From Brachynemurus nebulosus (taxonomy: Eukaryota > Arthropoda > Insecta > Neuroptera > Myrmeleontidae), in the NCBI GenBank assembly GCA_035578155.1, contig JAPWDM010000009.1:3694001-3758000 (forward strand): a DNA stretch of 64,000 nt, written 5' to 3'. The notes under the pieces are model-generated. The model searched no databases. It worked only from the letters and a program-made list of their open reading frames with translations, and was not told the origin of the DNA. The position numbers and the translations under genes were made by a program. This document shows positions 37,036 to 49,625 of this stretch, piece after piece. The first letter of the stretch is position 1; each line of letters starts with the position of its first letter.

Positions 37036-37636
37036 ACAGTACAAATGTACAACCTCCTCGAATATAGAAATCTAGAAATCTCCTAAAGCAATTTTATATT
37101 TGGACAACAATTGATACGTAAATTATTTTAAAAAAAATGAGTTCACAGCACTCCCGCCATCTATTACAAATTGAGTTTTAAGTTGTCCACAAGTGTATGA
37201 CTAACTATATAAAATTTGATTACACGTCCCCTGAATGATATCAATTAAATGTTAAAATGTCAGAATCCATCTTGTTTATCAAAATATCATCGTTATTCAA
37301 TTTATAAATATTATATTACTTTATATATATATTATATATGAATAATAGATTATTAATATCGAACGTGGTAAAATACAATTTCAGAGATCAATTAAGAAAA
37401 TATAATAAAATAATTTTATTTTGGAATGTTATTAATAACGTCTTTTATCAATAACGAGGATCTGATATACTTTGTTCAAGACGGTGTTTCTATAATATAC
37501 TGTCAATTTTATTCAACTACGAAATACGAAATATTCTTATGAAACAGTCTCAGAATTTAGATTTTTGAATTAAAAACTGCTTAGCGTTATGACTTTAGTA
37601 TGATTTTAGAGTTTATATTTTGACAGTAATATTTAA

Positions 37637-38528
37637 CCCTAGAATCATTCGTTGGTCTACGAGTCAAGTTAATCATACATCGGCGTCATTTTGACGAATG
37701 GAGTTTTTACGGGGAGTTTTAGAGTTTATTTGCAAAAAACATTTTTTTTACATAACAATACTACAAAAGCGAACAAAATATTTAAAAAAATTGGATTTGG
37801 AGAAATTTCTTAATATAAATATTTATTAATATTTTTAATCTTTTTATCAAAGCATATTTTCATTATAAAAATTAAAAAATAGATAAATATATCAATTGCA
37901 TCATAAAACATATCTTTCAAATAATTAATTTATGAACTATTATGAGTCAGTGGACATGTGTGACTTTACAGAATGTGTAATTTCTCAGTCATAAATATTT
38001 CTGTAGATATGTAGTTATTTCCCCATTAGGCACATTTGTAAATTTTCTAAAATTTGTTAGTAATTTTCCGAATAAGATCTCAAAAAATAATAAAAATTAA
38101 AATATTTTCCACAAAATAAATTGTTAATCTTTCCATTCAATATATTAAAATTTCAGTTTTATGTCGTCTCTATAAGTCAAACAGCTGTAATCTTTCACAT
38201 TATCATAATCATTGAATAAATTAATTATAACATGCATATCTTTAATAAATTTTAGAAAAATTAGGAAAACTTTTATATGTGGAGTACAAAATCTTTAAAA
38301 AAAAACATCGGTTAATCATACATCGTCGTCCTTTTGACGCACACTATTTCAGTATAAAAAAAAAAAAAACGACAATAGCTATAAACAAAATTTATACGTC
38401 TTATGTGTTATAATAACAAATAAATTAGATAACAGAAGTTTCACAGCAAGGAGGCAACGACAAGTTGTAGTATTGGAGCAGGTAGAGAAGTTCGTTCATC
38501 GTTTTGACGAGTACGTATGATTCTAGGG
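37637..38528. mobile_element. 892-bp piggyBac-like non-autonomous element
   Basis: Ends CCCTAGAATCAT are inverted, with TTAA at 37633-37636 and 38529-38532. CCCTAGAA with TTAA is the piggyBac terminus. Subterminal repeats AATCATACATCGKCGTCNTTT followed by TTTGACG occur near the left end (about 37672) and again near 38315, and a relative (CATCGTTTTGACG) precedes the right end. No transposase frame is present. Confidence 0.88.
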
Positions 38529-39039
38529 TTAAATGTTGAGAATCTTAATGTGCTTAAGTTTTGAGAATCGCAAATAAAATCCAGCTAAAATCGTTCTTAA
38601 AATATAAGCTTTCCGATAAAAAAAAGTTTCACTTCAATCTGTCCAATACTTTTAAAGAAAATCGTGAAGCGAGTAAAAATATAGAACGTCCTTATTCGAA
38701 ACCTTTTAAAAAGGTACATTTTTTGAACTGTCAGAGACATATTATCAGTACTAAATTATCCACCATATTGATTTTTCATTCTAATTGAATAAAAATATCT
38801 GATTCTTAACTATTTTAGGAGGAACCTCACGTCATTCTTCCTTTCTTAACATTTATGTTTATTAGCAATTTAAATGACAACGGAATAAGATAACAGTAAG
38901 ATAGAAGAATTCTTATTATACTATTCTTTCTTTGATATTCAGAACATTATTAGTTAATTACTGACAAAAAATACTGATGAGTAAATTTTTAGCTTTAACC
39001 TTCTTAACAAACGTCATAAGAACTTCAAATATTCACTTC

Positions 39040-39450
39040 ACAGCATTGATCATATATGTATCATTAATTTCATCTTCTCTCTCGATCTAATATCGCTGGC
39101 GCATCCTGTCTCTATTAATTCCTTGATCATCCTTGCGATACTTACTTTGTCATCGTCACTATAGTGAGCGCCATCACTCATACTACACTCCCCACCATCA
39201 TCACACTCCCACTCTCATCCCCACCACCACTTACATTGTGTCGTCCTGTATCAATCCGCATTTTACATACATACATAATATATAATATATGACTGTACGT
39301 ATTTCCTCGATAGCTTCTAGCATTGCTATATGCTTGCTACATACGTACTTACCATACGTACTGCCGTACTGCCAATATTAAATGCGTAGCAAAACTGAAC
39401 TCGACGTCTAGCACGTCTAGACAGACATCGCATCAGAATAGAGTGAATAG
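39040..39450. other. CT/GA-rich, sequence-complex block, no element found
   Basis: Contains a strongly pyrimidine/CA-rich run on + (CACTCTCATCCCCACCACCA at about 39209) and stacked ACGTA/CGTAC words near 39330-39372. It is less AT-rich than its surroundings. A similar short phrase, CTCTCATCCCCACCACTGCC, recurs at 60118. It could be regulatory DNA or an exon end; I cannot tell. Confidence 0.3.
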
Positions 39451-40160
39451 AAAATTGAGGTTTTGTTGCCAGTATTGTTATTTACAAATAAACTCTACAG
39501 CCTAGGCACTTACTTGGTTTGTTTTTATGCTTTGTATATTGTATACGACAGAATCTGCTTTAATTTTGTATGTTTTGTAATAATCAGTCATCGTAGTAGG
39601 CTCATGCGTTGTGCTTTTATTGTTTTATTTGTTAGGATTCACCATATTAAAATACTACAAAATATACATTTTCATAGTACTTACATTATTTTAGTAATTA
39701 ATAATTTTATTATTAATATAAATTATATAATTTTATGATAAATAAATAATTATTTAATGATTAATACAATAATTAAAACAGAATTATATTAAATAATTTG
39801 TATTTCAAATTTAAAATATTATGTTTTCTATTTTAGAATAATTGTGATTGGTTTGATTTTTCATTTGTTTTTTAATTGTTTTGTTGGTATTCAAAAATAA
39901 TCTGGTATTTAGTCATGGAGACGTAAATTTGTTCCTGTTTTTGGGCTTGGGTACGTTTCTGTTCGTAAAAATTCGTATCTAAGTACGGATCGTCGAAAAC
40001 TATGTATAATCAAGTACTGCATTGAACTATGAAAAAAAAAAATTATCAAAAATTGAACTATATAAAAGTTCGGTAACGTTGCTAGGCAATGAAGTACTAA
40101 TTTAAAATAATAAACAAATTCAAATAAACATATAAAGACAAAATAGTTATTTTCGATACA

Positions 40161-40367
40161 TATGCGTAAAGAGAGGTATTCTAGTAGGCTTAAATTGGGG
40201 CACGAGTCTAAGGGACTGACGTATAGACAACGAGATCGAGTGCGCTGTATACCACCACTCGCCTGACGGCTCGTGGGGGTAAGCACACGAGATCTCGTTG
40301 TGTATGCGTCAATCCCTTTAGCGAGTGCCCCAGTTTAAGCCTATTGGATACCTCACTTTACGCATAC
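40161..40367. repeat. 207-bp hairpin, arms about 93 bp
   Basis: The arms share TATGCGTAAAG, GAGGTATYCWAGTAGGCTTAA, GGGGCACKMG and CAACGAGAT as inverted copies; the loop is about 20 bases (TGACGGCTCGTGG). Confidence 0.8.
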
Positions 40368-41480
40368 GTGCCGAACATAATTTTTTATAACGACGGCTTC
40401 TAAAGTTTAATAGAGAGAAAAAAATTAATTATTTTTAAGCAATTTTAGAAAATAGTAGGGTTAATTTTATTTTATAATGTTATATGAAAAAAAATTTTTT
40501 ATTAATTTGTAGATCATTTTTACTTTTTTTATTAATTTGTTGATCGTTTCCATGTTTAATTTAAATATGATTATCACTGACAAATGAATATCATTATTTT
40601 CTCGCATAGTTTTAGCTACTTTCACGCACAGTTGTACTTTCGCGCACAGTTACTGTCGTTTGTTTTACAATGATATGAAAACTGCTCTTTACGCCCACTA
40701 CACAACGCTCGAATATTGAACTTTAGAAGCGGGTGTTATAAAAAATTAATTATATTTTCCGATATTTTTTTTTTTTTTTTTAAATTATAAACTTTTCTCT
40801 ATTTTCTGAACAAATTATAAACATTTTTCCATATTATTCAACAAATCTCATAGAACTTAATAGAAATTATTATAAAGAGAAGTAATTGTCATATAGGTAA
40901 GTATTGAAAACTTTATTTTAATTGGTTGATACATACCTGTTCGTATAATTAAGAAAACTTTTAATTATTATTCAAAATTGTAAAATTTAATGTCATATGA
41001 AAAGTTTATTATAAAATCGTATATATATAGATATAATGAGCAAAATAATAAGCATATAAATATATCAAAGGAGATTATTAAATTTCAAACTTTTTTTTGT
41101 GGTCTTAATTAAAATTTAATAAAAAAAAAATTGTTCTGTTTATTAATTAAGGGAACTTATTTTAATGTTTTAAAAACATGATTGAGTATTGGGTCTAATG
41201 TTATATTTCTTACCGAGTACTTAGGTGTTACATATTTTTGTATGGTCTGAACTCGGAACCAGAAAGCCTCGGATAGTAATCTAAAAATAAAGTGATGAAT
41301 GTTGCTTATGCGTTGTGTTACTTGCTATGTAAATAGAACTTATACGCTTCAAAAAGTTAAACAATTTATTTATTGTTGTGTGGAAATATTTTTCGTTAAT
41401 TTTTCAAAAAAATTCTTTTAAGAAACTAATTAGTTTGTTGCAAAATTGAAAAAAGTGTCCAATCAGTCTAGAGACATTAA

Positions 41481-42068
41481 GGGGGTATTCTAATTTAGAA
41501 ATTCGAAAAAATCGATTTTTTTTCATATTTTCAAACTCCAGACCTTTAAGAATAAGCCTATAAAAGAATTTACGGAAATTCGAATTATTTTCGGAGTTAT
41601 GGTTATTTTTTTCCCTGTGTACTGTGTATCTTTTCAGTGCTAAATTCAAATTTTTAATATAGGTAAATTACTCGAAACTGCTTTTTTCGATACGGTTGAC
41701 ATGATAATCCCAAATTCTAATGCACCGATTTACTTGAAATTTGGTACAGACCTTTTTAATACTATCAAAATTGGTCCGACGTAGGGGTTTTAGAATTTTT
41801 TACTATTTTTAAAAAATTTTTAAAATTGAAAAAAGGAGGCGAAAAAATGATTTTTTTTAAATGGGCGCTATTTTGTGAAAAAATTTATTTTTTCAAATTG
41901 GCTACGCCCAACTAATTCTACATCCTTGTTTTTTATACATTTTTATCCTTTAGAAAGATAAATAAAAAATTGTTAAAAAATGGATACTAATAAAAATGTT
42001 TACTGTTTTTTTTTTTATTACGCCCGTAAAATCACCTCAAAGTCGAGCCTCTAGACTAGAGTACCCCC
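41481..42068. mobile_element. 588-bp TTAA-flanked MITE
   Basis: Ends GGGGGTAYTCTA are inverted at the right (TAGAGTACCCCC), with TTAA at 41477-41480 and 42069-42072. Terminal repeats are short and the interior is non-coding. Confidence 0.75.
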
Positions 42069-42849
42069 TTAACAAAATCCAAACTCCAAATTATTTTTGA
42101 AAATGTGATTTTGAAAGAGAATTAAGGCACTTGTTATATTCTTACTAGTGATCCATTTAACAGTTTCAGATGGTCCATTTGAATTCCGCAAATAAATAAT
42201 TGAAAGTATTAGATTATTATCACAGCCAACTTAAAAGGACTTTTTTTACATTCGAATAATAATAGAGTTCCAATCCATTAAGTGTGACTTTGACTGTGTG
42301 CTTTTCACAAAATTTCCCTTTACGCTTAAGTGAATAATTTTCATTGGTGATGCAATGAAAAAACATATACAAACATTTTAATATTTTCATTCATTAATTT
42401 TGTATCAAAAAAAAAAAAAAATTTCTGTAAAACTTGTGGGCGAAACTACGATTATGACGTCATGACATCATGGCATAAATACATAACCAGTTGAATGCGG
42501 ATGGCTCGTCAGTTAGCTATGACAGCTATCATAACAAAAGCTTTTATCTATTTCCGCATAGGTAAATACATATATGGAAAATATACATATTATATTTGTC
42601 TCAACTGATTAGACAAATACCAATGCTTACGCATTAATGAAGTTAAACTTTTGAATAAAATACTGTGTGGTATTTTTAGAAATTTGATGAGTGGCTTGAC
42701 TCAATTGATATTGTCATAATCGTCATTGATACCTAGTGGAATTGTTCAACAAAAATATATCATATTTCTTGGCAGTTTGCGTGGGCCAGTTATTATTTAC
42801 AATGTTATCGATAGTACAATAACCTTTTTAGTACAATTTTACGAATATA

Positions 42850-43627
42850 CACGGAGAGAAAATTCATATAAAAATTACTGTGCTCAGCACTACAATCGAC
42901 GTGTAAAAGGCGAACATATTCAATTTTGTACGGTAAAAATATAAAAATTATAATGAATCATAGAAAATTTAAAGGATAGAATATTGTTTCCGTAATATTA
43001 GTTCCGTAAAATTTGTAAAACAGCACAGTAAAAAATTCCATTGCCGACAAAAAAATATTTTTTTAATTGTTTTTCCTACAAAAATTACCATGCTGTATTA
43101 TAATATTTGAAATGCTATCTGCTAATAGTAGAAAGAAAAAAATAGAAAGAAGGTTTTGTTTGTTGTGAACACTGTTGAAATGTACCTCACTGATAGCAAG
43201 TCACATAGCCAACCATAGGTTTGGACAACCAACTTGGTCGGACCAAGCACCTTGATCCATTAGACTATGTTACAAGCAGCAAGCAGTATTCATTACACTG
43301 TGTTAGAGGACGGGGATGTCGCCGTTTAATTCATCATTTTGTTACTTCACTATCTTTAGTATTAGAATATATTGTTGGCAATCATTTTTGTATTTTTCAT
43401 AAAGTTCTTACAGGTTCGAAGTTTTTACAGGTACCGCCCAAGCAACATAAGGTTGCGGGTCAGATGCACAAATGAAAGAGTACGACAACAAGAATTAAAC
43501 TATAACATATATGCATAAGAGTGTGATGGAAGTTGTGTTAGCACATTAAATTTTACCATGCTGGCACATATTTTTTATTTTGGTCGTCGATCGCGCACGC
43601 ATTATAAGAGAGCATGGTAATTTTTCT
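42850..43627. mobile_element. CACGGAGAG element, copy 1, right end lost
   Basis: Begins TA then CACGGAGAGAAAATTC. The body matches copy 2 (55261-56090) in inverted orientation through GAGAGCATGGTAATTTTT, after which similarity stops, so about 60 bases of the right terminus are missing or diverged. It carries a short open frame sharing RLIHHF and KFLQV peptides with copy 2. Confidence 0.8.
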
Positions 43628-43639
43628 GAGAGACAAAGA

Positions 43640-46480
43640 ATATATAAATATTTCTAGTTTTCGAAGAAAATGAAAAAAGCTGTTAAAGCTGTTTTGTCGT
43701 TTATAAACTTCTTTGTTCAAAGATTAAAAATTTCCTTGAATCAACAATTTTTTTTCTTTCGATTCAAAGAAATATATCTTCGACTTCTAAAGAGAAATCA
43801 AGGAAATATTTCTATGAAACAAAAAAAAAAATTTTATACACATGATTCACTGCGTCACTGAACTCATTTGATTTGAAGACACGAAATTCGAAATGAGATT
43901 TTTTTGTCTGATGGAAGTGCTGGGGAGACGGGAAATTTTCATTTAGGTACTCACTTACCACGAAAGAAATTTTTAAATTAAACATATTTTCTAGCTATTA
44001 AATATTATTTTCTTTTAAATTTTCCTGTGCAAATAATTTTCTGAAAATCTAATAATAATAAAATTTTCTTGGAAAAGAAACTATTTCATAAAATTTTTGC
44101 TCTACCACCCATAATAAGTACACTTACACCTTATTCGAGGAAAATTTCTGTTTTTATGTACCGACTACCTTATATAATTCTATACCATATATACCATATA
44201 TACTATATACTATCAATTACAATCTAATGGTGTTACACTTCTACATGTCACCAACGTCACCAGAATGCTTGGAAAGTTGAATAAACGTTAAAAACATTAA
44301 ATAATTTATAAAAAGTACACGATACAATGCATTTTGTTCATACAAAATGTCGTATGTTCGTGAAATTTCAAGGTCATATGCTACTTACTGCTACCAACAT
44401 CACCGATTATAAGTTACTGACAATAAGTGTGGCGCCAACACCAATATACAAAATGTCCCTAGACGAACATAAAATAATGTTTATGTAGATTGCATATTCT
44501 TTCTTGTCTTGTATATACTGACGTGATACGACGCATATACGAAATACGTTTTTACAATATGTGAATTTTAAACACAAATAATAATAATAGTCAATTTCAA
44601 TGATGTGCCAAAAAGTTATATTGCATTATCGGATTCAATTTTGAACGTTATTGGGGTTGAGGGGGAGGACCTTGAACGAATATTCGAGCGAACAGTGTAA
44701 GAAAAGTAGGTTAGTGTATCAATTTGTGCAAAAATAAATAGTTTTAATAAAAGCAATTGTTAAATGTCATTAAAAGTGAGGTTAGATATAATTATCTAAA
44801 ATTATTTTACATTTTCAAAACAAATTGGTTTCTGGATAGTGGTAAATGTAAACGTGCAACGTATAGATGCCATCACTTGCTTGAGCCTCACCTTCTACAA
44901 AGTGAATTTTGCAATAAACAAAAATTTCCAATCAATTTACTTTTGTGTATTGTTTTTAAATGAACTGCTAAAGATATTTCGATTTTCTACGATTTCTTGT
45001 ACTTGGTAGGTTCAGAGAACGCAAAAGCTATTTATAGATGGTGCTTTTTGACACGTGCAAGTTAACTAACTACCTCACCTGTACTTATTATTGCCAACTT
45101 TGTTTATTTATGTATGTAAAATGTAAACATTGTTGCCAACCTACAGATATTGTGAAATTAATCCTTGTAGGGAATCAACTCTGTTGAATTAACAGGTATA
45201 TATTATGTACATACAAGTTGATACTTTTATAAGGATTCATCTGTGATTTTACACCCATATTAGTTTAGGTGCTGTGTACATTTATAGAATTTGCACAATG
45301 TCATTCTCTCTGGATATTTCCACTCGAAGAATTATGTATATACAGGTGAATAATTTTAGCCTCTCCATTTTCATTACGACCAAAGTATAACAAACTTTTG
45401 AAAAACGATTTGTCGCGGAATATTGCTTTCTAGAATCACAATTTTACAAATATGTGTTACAATATTTATTTAAAAATACGTAATTTATTTGAATTGTATT
45501 TTGTACGTATTCAAATTTTGTTATTAAACTGAAAACTATATTAACTTTATTAATTAAACTATTACCAAATTGTATCTACAGAAAGACAATTTCCAAGATT
45601 GAGAATAAATTTTTTGCACGATCATGTATTTTCATGCACTTACCAATGCTGTTGACAATGCCAGTAAGCTACATTTCCCGAACGTTTGTTTATATCTATG
45701 GAAACCAAAAAATAACAATGCGGTAAGTAAAATAGGTGCGCGATAAGTGAATAGAAGTGCGGTAAGTGAAATTAGCTCAAAAATGATTGTAATTATTTAT
45801 TTATATTGAAATTAAAAGTACAATTTGAACAGTTAGAAAAACTAATCGATTAACACTTTCAGTCCCATGGCTTCGGCATCTGAAACCAAACAAAACATCC
45901 CCAGAGGCCGACCGCAATCAATGATTAATTGATTAGTTGGTTACGCATTATGTGTGCGATGTTTATCATCATTCATCACACGGATGTGTTTCTGCTCACA
46001 CAAATACATACGAACACACACTACTCTTTTGGTTTCTATCTATAAAAATTTTTAAGATAAACAAAAAATACATAAAAAATTAAATTTATATTTTTAAATA
46101 AAATTGATTTGAATGTCAGTGTATATGTAGTATGTACGTATCACGTACGTATGTTTACAGGGTTTACAGTTTTACACATACATATTGAACTGTGTTGAAT
46201 CTATTCAGTGTTTGAATCATTTTATTTTATGTATTTGTTTATATAAAGTCTTTTTTTTTTTTTAAATATTGCCGGCTTCCGGGGAAGTTTACTATGAAAG
46301 TGCTCGGGCCTCATAGTGTTAATATGAGAATTTTCACTAGTTTGCACATTATTATTATTATTATTGTTGCCATTATTCTTCATATTTTATATACATTTCA
46401 AAAGGTTGTTCAATTATTAACATTTTCTGTGTGCTTTCATAATCTTTCGTTCAGTAATTTTACTCGTAAAATTTCTTTAT
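43640..46480. other. AT-rich non-coding stretch
   Basis: No recognised gene. Near 45718-45775 there are GCGGTAAGTAAAAT/GATAAGTGAATAGAAG-type imperfect repeats. Confidence 0.45.
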
Positions 46481-46579
46481 TAAAAGTAGTAAGGTTACAG
46501 CGGTTCCGTACTAAAAGTAGTAACGTTACAGTGATTTTGTATCAAAAGTAGTTAGGTTACAGCGGTTCTATACTAAAAG
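46481..46579. repeat. 31-bp tandem repeat, about 3.2 units
   Basis: The unit AAAAGTAGTAAGGTTACAGC..GTACT repeats at 46481, 46512, 46543 and partly at 46574, with a few substitutions. Confidence 0.85.
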
Positions 46580-47048
46580 ATTTATGAAAACGAACTAAAA
46601 ATCAGATACGAATATATGTTTTTTTATTGCACTTATAACATTATAATATGAAAAACCAGTGCAACCGTATATTTCGTTCAAACAGTTAATTGTCAACTGA
46701 AATTTTGATATAACGAAACATTGTAACAAGAAATTGTCCAAAAAAAGTTCATGAGGACATGAGGGCATATATGTTTATCTTTTTAGGAAAGCTCTATATA
46801 ATATTTATTTTTATAGCTGCTGGCTTAAAACAAGAAACAGGGATATTTTATTCAGTGTATCATCCCTTAAAAAGACAAATTGCTAGTATGTCAAAAAAAA
46901 TTTGCAACTCATTTTATCCTATATGAATATTTTATCCGTGTATTTTAGTGAATATTACTTCAGGCAAAAATGTCAGGACATCTTTATACATGTGTATGTA
47001 GATGAAATGTCATATCCCATTAAGCTTCAAGGATAAGCTTCTCATTTA

Positions 47049-47345
47049 TAGGGCTCCGAAGAAAAAAAATCTCAAAACTCTTATAAAGACTGTTACACTC
47101 TCGTAATTCCTACATCTTTCGGCCTATGAATTTCTACATATTCGGCCGTAATATCGTTAGAAAGCCTTTCGATTTATAAGCCTCATCTACGAAATATTGA
47201 ACTTCAAAGTTTATATTCCCAACTATAACAGTTATGGACGAGTTAAACAATGAGAAAAATGTACTTAAATGTCCTATATTTTATTTCGAAAGCTGTGAAA
47301 AACTCTGGCTACTGAGTGGTCCTGATTTAATGCGTGTCTAAAACA
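47049..47345 (+). repeat. Dispersed repeat family C, copy 2
   Basis: Opens AGGGCTCCGAAGAAAAAAAA and closes TTTAATGCGTGTCTAAAACA, matching 9799-10275 at both ends. Confidence 0.65.
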
Positions 47346-48213
47346 CATTTGGCGAATTGTTTTTTTTTTTAATATACATATCTTGAATAAGAAACGACAG
47401 ATCTTATATTGTTGTTAATTTTTTTCACAAATCAAAGATTTACTTTCAGCTATGTTCCTGTCCCACGCAAATATTTCCATAAATTATAAGTTTAAAATCT
47501 TTTTAATTGGTTTGTTTCTATACCGTATTCTTTGACTAGTTCATGTACCAGTTAATGAACACTTATGTGTACATATCATATTTCCATACTAGAGAGACGA
47601 ATCTGATAGTTCGCTGGTTAGTTCGTGTGTTCAACTTAGGTCGGTTAGACGATTATGGTAATACGCATGCGTCTAACGTGCATATCATAGTCAGAGAGTG
47701 GTCATTGGAACCACTATTTACACTTACCTAATATTTACAATTTATTTTTTTCCTAAACAGTTTTTTTTTTGTTATTTATTAGTATTTATAAAAAAATGCG
47801 ATGTTTATGTTAAAAAAAATTTCGAAGTGGTGCTTGTAATTTTTAAGAGTACTTATTTATCCTTCGGGAAAATATCTCGTTACAAGGAATATATTTAAAA
47901 GACTTACGCCACTATGATATGTTATCATTATAACATCATACGGAGCGTTCGTTGTACATATAATAAGTAGTATATACTTATGAAAAAATTACATATTTAC
48001 ATATATATTGTGCCCTCCCAACTGCTATTCTGCCCCCTATGCATATATTAATAAATTATTATTTTTTTTTTATGTTTTATTAATACTGTAATCATTTTTT
48101 TTAAAAACATGTTGTGGTTTTGTTTTTCGTTTATTTTAATTTCCCGTCTATCTAAATTATATAGCAAAGGTTGTGGCTTTCACCGAATCTTGACGTTCTG
48201 GAAACCAAGGAAG

Positions 48214-48790
48214 TAGGGATGATCGATATTCATCGATGGTAGAAACACATCGATCTTTAGCGGAAAACATCGATGTAAAATCATCGATGTTATGTCCTCG
48301 ATAACATCGACACATCGATGTTACGAGAATAATATCGAAACATCGATTTTACTCTAAACTATCCAGTATTTAAAAAGTCCTGTAGCTGATTTAAAACAAG
48401 ATCCATTACTTTATGGCAAGTTCTAGGAACCACTTATCCAAACTTGAAAAGAATTACCATTAAATATTTGTGTTGCACAGCAACTTCAACAGCTGCAGAG
48501 AGACTTTTTTCAAAAGCTGGGCAGCATTTGAATCAATAAAGGAATAGATTAAAAGGGAAACTTCTAACAAAGTGACTTTTTTGCAAAGTGTACTAAATAA
48601 ATACTGGCAATGTTAATTTTTAATAAATAAAATAATAGATTATAATGGTTGTTTATTTTGCTACATAAACATTGATGTTTTCGAACATCGATGTTTTTTT
48701 TTTTCGATATATATCGTATATCGATATTCTTGAATCGATGTTGACATCGATGTCAAAACATCGATGTTTTTCTTATATCGATCATCCCTA
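48214..48790 (+). mobile_element. 577-bp hAT element, internally deleted
   Basis: Ends TAGGGATGATCGAT are inverted. The flanks CAAGGAAG (48206-48213) and CAAGGAAC (48791-48798) match at 7 of 8, the hAT target size. Both ends have dense ATCGATGT arrays, the subterminal binding-site layout of hAT elements. A transposase remnant lies between them. Confidence 0.92.
48367..48580 (+). pseudogene. hAT transposase C-terminal dimerisation domain, decayed
   Basis: Two frames read YLKSPVADLKQDPLL, then, after a frameshift near 48412, TYPNLKRITIKYLCCTATST, AAERLFSKAGQHLNQ, a stop, RNRLKGKLLTK, and a stop. The pattern 'AERxFSKAG..RNRLK' is the hATC dimerisation motif that ends hAT transposases. It is broken by one frameshift and two stops, and the catalytic part is absent. 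Confidence 0.88.
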
Positions 48791-48879
48791 CAAGGAACCC
48801 AGGAAACGAAAAATTTGGATGTGAGTGTTTGTATAGACCTACTGGTATTTTCTAGAGTAATTATCATTTCTAATTTTTT

Positions 48880-49050
48880 TTGGAAAATAAAAATTTTTTT
48901 TTTTTTTGATTTCCACCGGACCTTATTCATGAAAATTGATGAAACTTAGACGAAAGGTATTGAGATTGCCACAATTATTTTAAGGGCAACATTTTTTTTC
49001 CATAAATCACATGATTTAGAAGAATTTTGATTTTTTTCTGTTTTTATTCA
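48880..49050. repeat. Dispersed repeat family E, copy 1
   Basis: Inverted relative to 58395-58545: shares CATGAAAATTGATGAAACTTA, TTTTAAGG and AGAAGAATTTTGAT. Confidence 0.6.
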
Positions 49051-49454
49051 AGCCCCTTATCTTCCTTATTGGAACTGAAATCAAATTTATTTAAATCAAA
49101 GAACCTTTTTCCTCAATGTACATATATAATTATATTTACTATGAACTGGTTAAATACTTTGATGGTGGTAGCGCTGAAGAGAATAAATGGTTTACTATTC
49201 AAATACTATCGATTTTATTAGAAATTTAAAAACGTTTCAATACGATTAAATTAGAATAAATGTTTTTAGTATAATAATTAATTAACCTTTAATATATCGG
49301 ACATGGGTAATAATTTTTAAAACATGCAAACTTTCTATATTAATGTCAAATAATTATTATTTATATGTTCGAATGTAAATAACTTTTTCAATATAAGATA
49401 ATTATTTTTTATTTTTTATTAAGTGAATTTCCATTTTGGAAAAATTCACTTATT

Positions 49455-49546
49455 ACAGCGGGTGCCATGAAAAGACCTGAGCCCGGGACCATGGCAGAAA
49501 TTTGTTTTGAGGCCACGAGAAACCGAAAATGAGGTTCACTAAAATT

Positions 49547-49625
<79 letters not shown>

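Noticed and set aside
39909..40286. 125-residue frame on -
   Set aside because: Half lies in the 40161-40367 hairpin and the rest is Phe/Tyr/Leu-rich AT-type sequence without a motif.
42218..42240. miR-2/13-like phrase TATCACAGCCAACTT
   Set aside because: Only the seed region matches, and no complementary star strand lies within about 100 bases, so no precursor hairpin can form.
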